From DATCIH01 sp036507955 (GTDB lineage Bacteria; Bacillota; Clostridia; Clostridiales; Clostridiaceae): a stretch of 9,675 bases of DNA. The position numbers and the translations under genes are program-made. Under the pieces are notes generated by a model. The model worked only from the letters and a program-made list of their open reading frames with translations, was not told the origin of the DNA and ran no database searches. The DNA is taken from positions 1-9,675 of the forward strand of contig DATCIH010000095.1 in NCBI GenBank assembly GCA_036507955.1, written 5' to 3'. The first letter of the stretch is position 1, and each line of letters starts with the position of its first letter. Positions 5,931 to 9,675 of the stretch are shown here, in pieces.

Positions 5931-8900
5931 TTATTTTACCATCTTCGTAAGTTTTTTCAATAGCATCGTAGTTTCACAAGTAATGCAGTAATTACCCGAT
6001 TTAATATTTAATGCAAGCTTTCCTTCTCCACCATAGATTATACTTACACCCTCAGTCTCTCCTATTTTCTTATTACCTTCCACTATATTATTCGAATATT
6101 TCTCAGGTAAATATAAAGTAGCATAACAATTAACAGGAATTGATAAATTTAATATAAGCCTGTTTTCCTCAACCTTCCAACTGCAATTTATTTCACCATA
6201 CATTGATATATGACTGGATTTCACAAAATTTAGCCCTTCTACTGTATTGGGTTTTAAAATTATATGCTTAAATCCTGGAACATTCGCATCAGGATTTATA
6301 CCTGCTAGTCCCTTGTAGAACCAAGCACTTATGTCACTATACATATGATGATTTTGAGATGATTCTCCATTCCAATTTTCCCAAAGGGTTGTGGCTCCCT
6401 GCTCTATCCAATAACCCCACCCAGGGAATGTCCTTTTAGTTGCAATCTCATAAGCTAAATCTCCTCTACCAAGTTCAGTTAATGCATTCATTATATATTT
6501 TGTTCCAAGAATTCCACAATCTATATGTCCATCTTGTAATTCAATCTGACCAATCAGTCTTTCGAGCACTACCTTCTTCTCATCTTCATTAATAAGCCCT
6601 TGATATAAGGCACATGCCAAAGAAGTCTGGCAATTTCCTGTTATAAGTCCTGTTTTTATATCAAAGAATTTTTCTCTAAAAGCATGTCTAATATTTTCTG
6701 AAAGTAATTTATATTCTTTAGCATCTGACTCTTTTGCTAATAGCTTTGCAACTTTAGATAATATATCAGAATCCACATAATAATATGCAGTATCTGTTAC
6801 AGCAGAAGGACATTTGTACTCATCTGCTCCACCAATTGGAGGACACCAATCACCAAGCCCAAAATCCACTATATCCTCGTCTGCCATAGAAGTCATAAAC
6901 TCTAAGTATTTTTTCATACTATCGTACATTTCTCTAAGTATATTAGTATCGCCACCATAAACATACATGTACCAAGGAATTAATATTGCTGCACTATCCC
7001 AAGCTGGACCATTTCCCCAATTAAACCCCCAGCCTCCTGTTGGTACAACTCCTGGGAGTTGCCCACTTTCTCTCTGACAATCCCTAAAGTCCATCATCCA
7101 TTTTGTATAAGACGTCATGGGATCAAAATTAAGTAATACCTGTTCTGCTGATAGAGAAGCATCTCCTGTCCATCCATTCTTTTCTCTATGAGGACAGTCA
7201 GTAGGAATACCGTGATAATTTGTAAGTGTTGACCACCTGGCACATCTTTGGATAGAATTTATCAATTCATTTGAGCATTCAAAATTACCCATTGATTCAA
7301 ATGCAGTATGAACAACTCTCCCACATAAATTATTTAAAGTTAACTCTCCATTAAACCCACTAACTTCTACATATCTAAAGCCATGATAGGTAAATCTTGG
7401 TTCCCAGGTTTCATTCTCCTCACCCTTTAAAATATATTTGTCTGTCTGAAACTCTCCGCTAAACACAAGTGAATCTATATTTGATCTATCTATTGAGCCA
7501 TCTTCATATATTTTCTCAGAATACCTAAGTATAACTTCCATAGCAGAGGGTCCACTTAACTGAATTTGTGCCCATCCTGATATATTCTGTCCTAAATCAT
7601 AAACCCATACATTTGGTTTTACTTCTTTCATGCCTATAGGTTTTATTGTTCCATTAATTTTAATAGCTGTCATTTGTGAAGATTTAAGTTTACCTCCTGG
7701 TGTCCTGCATATTATTGCATTAGTCCAATTACTATCATCATATTTAATAGTATCCCATGAAGTCTTTTCAAGGCGAGCATCATAAAATTCGCCATTTCTT
7801 AATCCGTCAAATATTATTGGTCCAGAACTAGTCTTCCAACTACTATCAGTATTAATAACAATCTCTTCTCCATCTTCAAAAGTAATATATGTCTGCATTA
7901 TTACTTTTGGGTGACTCCTCCAAGTTGCCTGTTTATAGTCCCATGCATCTTTCGTAAAAGAGTTATACCAACCATTGCCCAGAATTATTCCTATAACATT
8001 TTCCCCATTAACAAATTCGTCTGTAATGTTAAATACATTGTACAGTACTGTTTTATCATACCTGGTGAATCCCGGTGTTAGCACTTCATCACCTATCTTT
8101 GATCCGTTTATGTAAAGTTCATAGTAACCGAGTCCACTTATATAAGCTCTTGCTGACTGAATTTTTTTATTAATATTTAATGTCTTTCTAAATAAAGGAG
8201 CAGGCACATTACTAGAAATATCTATCCCTTTATTTGGACGACTAATCCACTTTGCCTTCCAATCTGTATCGCCAATTAGGCCCATTTCAAAATTAGATAA
8301 ATCACTCCATTCTGACTCTAACCCTTTTTCATCCCATACTTTTACTTTATAATAGTAGCATTTTCTTGATTTTAGAAGCTTTCCACCATAGGAAATATCA
8401 ATGGAATTATCAGATGACACTTTTCCAGAGTCCCATAAATCAGCTTTTTCAATATTTAATAACTCAATTTTAGAGGCAACCACAATTCTAGAAGCTGATT
8501 GAAGTTTTGCTCTCTCATCTGAGAGTAATCTCCAACTAAAAATTGGGGAAGGTGTTTCCACACCTAATGGATTTATAAGATAATTACATTTCAAATCAAT
8601 AATCTTTAAGCTTGAATATAGAACTGGACTAGTTTTTTTAGTAATATTCACAGCCTTTTCACAATATTCTTTTAAAAGCCTAAGATATATTTTGTAGTTT
8701 TCAAATGATACCCCTGGAGGAGTCTGATGATCACACGATGGTATAAATCCTCCCGTTTTCATAACTGGAAGTAACCTCTCGAATTCTTTTCTAATATAAT
8801 CTTCTCCTTGACTCATAACCATTTTATCAAAAGCACCTATCATCTTAAAATTAGGATGCTTTTCCCTAATTCTTGCTACATCTACCCCAGACTGACGTTC

Positions 8901-9638
8901 TAGTGGAAGAACTCCCTCAATACCAGCTTCCACAAGCCAAGGTATCATTCCTTCTACTTGTCCATCTGTATCTACAAATGGGATTATATTATAATTTCTA
9001 AGTACTGATATTACCTTATTATAATAAGGTTTAAGAAATTCACTAAACAATTCATATGATAGCATTGGTCCATGATTATAGGACATATCCTCTGCAAAGG
9101 TCATAAAGTCAGGTTGAAGTATCTTGCAGAATTCTTCGATAATATATATACTATATTCTGCCATATCATTGTTAATTTTGTGCATTAATTCAGGTTCATC
9201 ATAAAATGAATAGAAGTGATTTTCAATACCAAAAAGTACTCTTGGATGCCAAAAAAAGCCCTCGAGAGTAATCCAGACAACCACCTCTCCTCTTTCCTGA
9301 AGTGGCTTTAAACGAAGAAGCTTGTCTTTTATTTTCTCAATTGCATCCCTTGGGTAAAGATATTTTTTAATTTTTTCATAAGAAGCTAAATCAGTTACTG
9401 CTCCCTGCCCTTCCTGTAAATTAGGATAATCACTTGTTCTAGGACTGATCCAAAATTGCCTTACCATATCAAGTCCAAGATATTCTCTAGTTTCGTCATC
9501 TCCAATGTCCTTGGTCAAACCTTCTAAATACCACCTATCTAAGGTCTTGTCCCACCAACTTGCCCATTCTATCATGGGCAATCTATCGTCTGGGTTTCTA
9601 AAATTTAATACACTCATAAATCTTTCTCTATTTGTCAT
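5931..9638 (-). CDS. Fusion: UroD/MtaA-like domain + GH78 alpha-L-rhamnosidase
   Basis: One unbroken 1235-aa frame joins two complete proteins. Residues 1 to about 330 are a uroporphyrinogen-decarboxylase-fold protein (MTNRERFMSVLNFRNPDDRLP start; AEDMSYNHGPMLSYELFSEF; IPSCDHQTPPGVSFENY near the end). This superfamily includes corrinoid methyltransferases (MtaA-type), but the usual zinc-site H-x-C is D-x-D here (223-225). Residues about 344-1220 are a full GH78 rhamnosidase: an N-terminal beta-sandwich (LKIIDLKCNYLINPLG), a galactose-binding-like domain (GLGYYELYINGSKIGDE, TPGFTRYD), a middle beta domain (YDLGQNISGWA), an (alpha/alpha)6 catalytic domain, and a C-terminal beta domain. The likely general acid is Glu819 (CPHREKNGWTGD) and the base Glu1087 (TTLWENWNG). 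It should release terminal alpha-L-rhamnose from glycosides. No signal peptide is visible, so it should be cytoplasmic. Start ATG 9638 follows AGGGGGT. Confidence 0.9.
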   Translation of the reverse strand: MTNRERFMSVLNFRNPDDRLPMIEWASWWDKTLDRWYLEGLTKDIGDDETREYLGLDMVRQFWISPRTSDYPNLQEGQGAVTDLASYEKIKKYLYPRDAIEKIKDKLLRLKPLQERGEVVVWITLEGFFWHPRVLFGIENHFYSFYDEPELMHKINNDMAEYSIYIIEEFCKILQPDFMTFAEDMSYNHGPMLSYELFSEFLKPYYNKVISVLRNYNIIPFVDTDGQVEGMIPWLVEAGIEGVLPLERQSGVDVARIREKHPNFKMIGAFDKMVMSQGEDYIRKEFERLLPVMKTGGFIPSCDHQTPPGVSFENYKIYLRLLKEYCEKAVNITKKTSPVLYSSLKIIDLKCNYLINPLGVETPSPIFSWRLLSDERAKLQSASRIVVASKIELLNIEKADLWDSGKVSSDNSIDISYGGKLLKSRKCYYYKVKVWDEKGLESEWSDLSNFEMGLIGDTDWKAKWISRPNKGIDISSNVPAPLFRKTLNINKKIQSARAYISGLGYYELYINGSKIGDEVLTPGFTRYDKTVLYNVFNITDEFVNGENVIGIILGNGWYNSFTKDAWDYKQATWRSHPKVIMQTYITFEDGEEIVINTDSSWKTSSGPIIFDGLRNGEFYDARLEKTSWDTIKYDDSNWTNAIICRTPGGKLKSSQMTAIKINGTIKPIGMKEVKPNVWVYDLGQNISGWAQIQLSGPSAMEVILRYSEKIYEDGSIDRSNIDSLVFSGEFQTDKYILKGEENETWEPRFTYHGFRYVEVSGFNGELTLNNLCGRVVHTAFESMGNFECSNELINSIQRCARWSTLTNYHGIPTDCPHREKNGWTGDASLSAEQVLLNFDPMTSYTKWMMDFRDCQRESGQLPGVVPTGGWGFNWGNGPAWDSAAILIPWYMYVYGGDTNILREMYDSMKKYLEFMTSMADEDIVDFGLGDWCPPIGGADEYKCPSAVTDTAYYYVDSDILSKVAKLLAKESDAKEYKLLSENIRHAFREKFFDIKTGLITGNCQTSLACALYQGLINEDEKKVVLERLIGQIELQDGHIDCGILGTKYIMNALTELGRGDLAYEIATKRTFPGWGYWIEQGATTLWENWNGESSQNHHMYSDISAWFYKGLAGINPDANVPGFKHIILKPNTVEGLNFVKSSHISMYGEINCSWKVEENRLILNLSIPVNCYATLYLPEKYSNNIVEGNKKIGETEGVSIIYGGEGKLALNIKSGNYCITCETTMLLKKLTKMVK

Positions 9639-9644
9639 TGTACT

Positions 9645-9651
9645 ACCCCCT
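9645..9651 (-). promoter_or_regulatory. RBS of the UroD-rhamnosidase fusion
   Basis: AGGGGGT on the minus strand, six bases before ATG 9638. It supports translation from the UroD end, so the rhamnosidase is made only as part of the fusion. No RBS is visible at the domain junction near 8606-8651. Confidence 0.6.
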
Positions 9652-9675
9652 AATCAGATATTTAAATTTTTATCG

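Overview
The window is AT-rich and uses strong GGAGG-type ribosome binding sites with several TTG starts. Gene content (a PLD-type DEAD/DEAH helicase, a Cys-type sulfatase, DUF1634, a UroD-like protein, a GH78 rhamnosidase) suggests a low-GC anaerobic Firmicute, probably a Clostridium or relative. The taxonomic call is an inference from composition and family, not from a marker gene. Only two large genes look intact. Most of the rest is decaying.

Left part, plus strand (about 139-2463): a MutT/Nudix gene that has lost its 5' end, then a PLD-nuclease/SF2-helicase gene with a good promoter and RBS. The helicase is broken by two internal deletions with frame changes and loses its 3' end next to an imperfect palindrome (2448-2476) that looks like a REP element. 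This reads as a dead nucleic-acid-processing, possibly defence-type, gene pair.

Middle, minus strand (about 2460-3530): a beheaded 18-codon reading frame starting MKKPNII behind a near-perfect RBS; a sulfatase remnant with an in-frame amber codon and its C-terminal two thirds missing; and a DUF1634 membrane protein also cut by an in-frame amber codon. In both amber cases the family sequence continues in the same frame after the TAG.

Right part, minus strand (3578-9638): an intact orphan hydantoinase/oxoprolinase-type ASKHA ATPase (687 aa, TTG start), a remnant of an inosine-uridine nucleoside hydrolase, a strong intrinsic terminator, and a 1235-aa single-frame protein that joins a whole uroporphyrinogen-decarboxylase-like (MtaA-type) domain to a whole GH78 alpha-L-rhamnosidase. 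That fusion is the most unusual thing in the window.

How they may work together (inference): the fusion, the hydantoinase-like ATPase, a nucleoside hydrolase and a sulfatase would fit an accessory locus for breaking down rhamnose-bearing, perhaps sulfated or methylated, glycosides. The terminator and RBS layout suggest the fusion and the hydantoinase are separate transcription units today. Loss of the sulfatase, DUF1634 and hydrolase suggests the locus has been partly abandoned.
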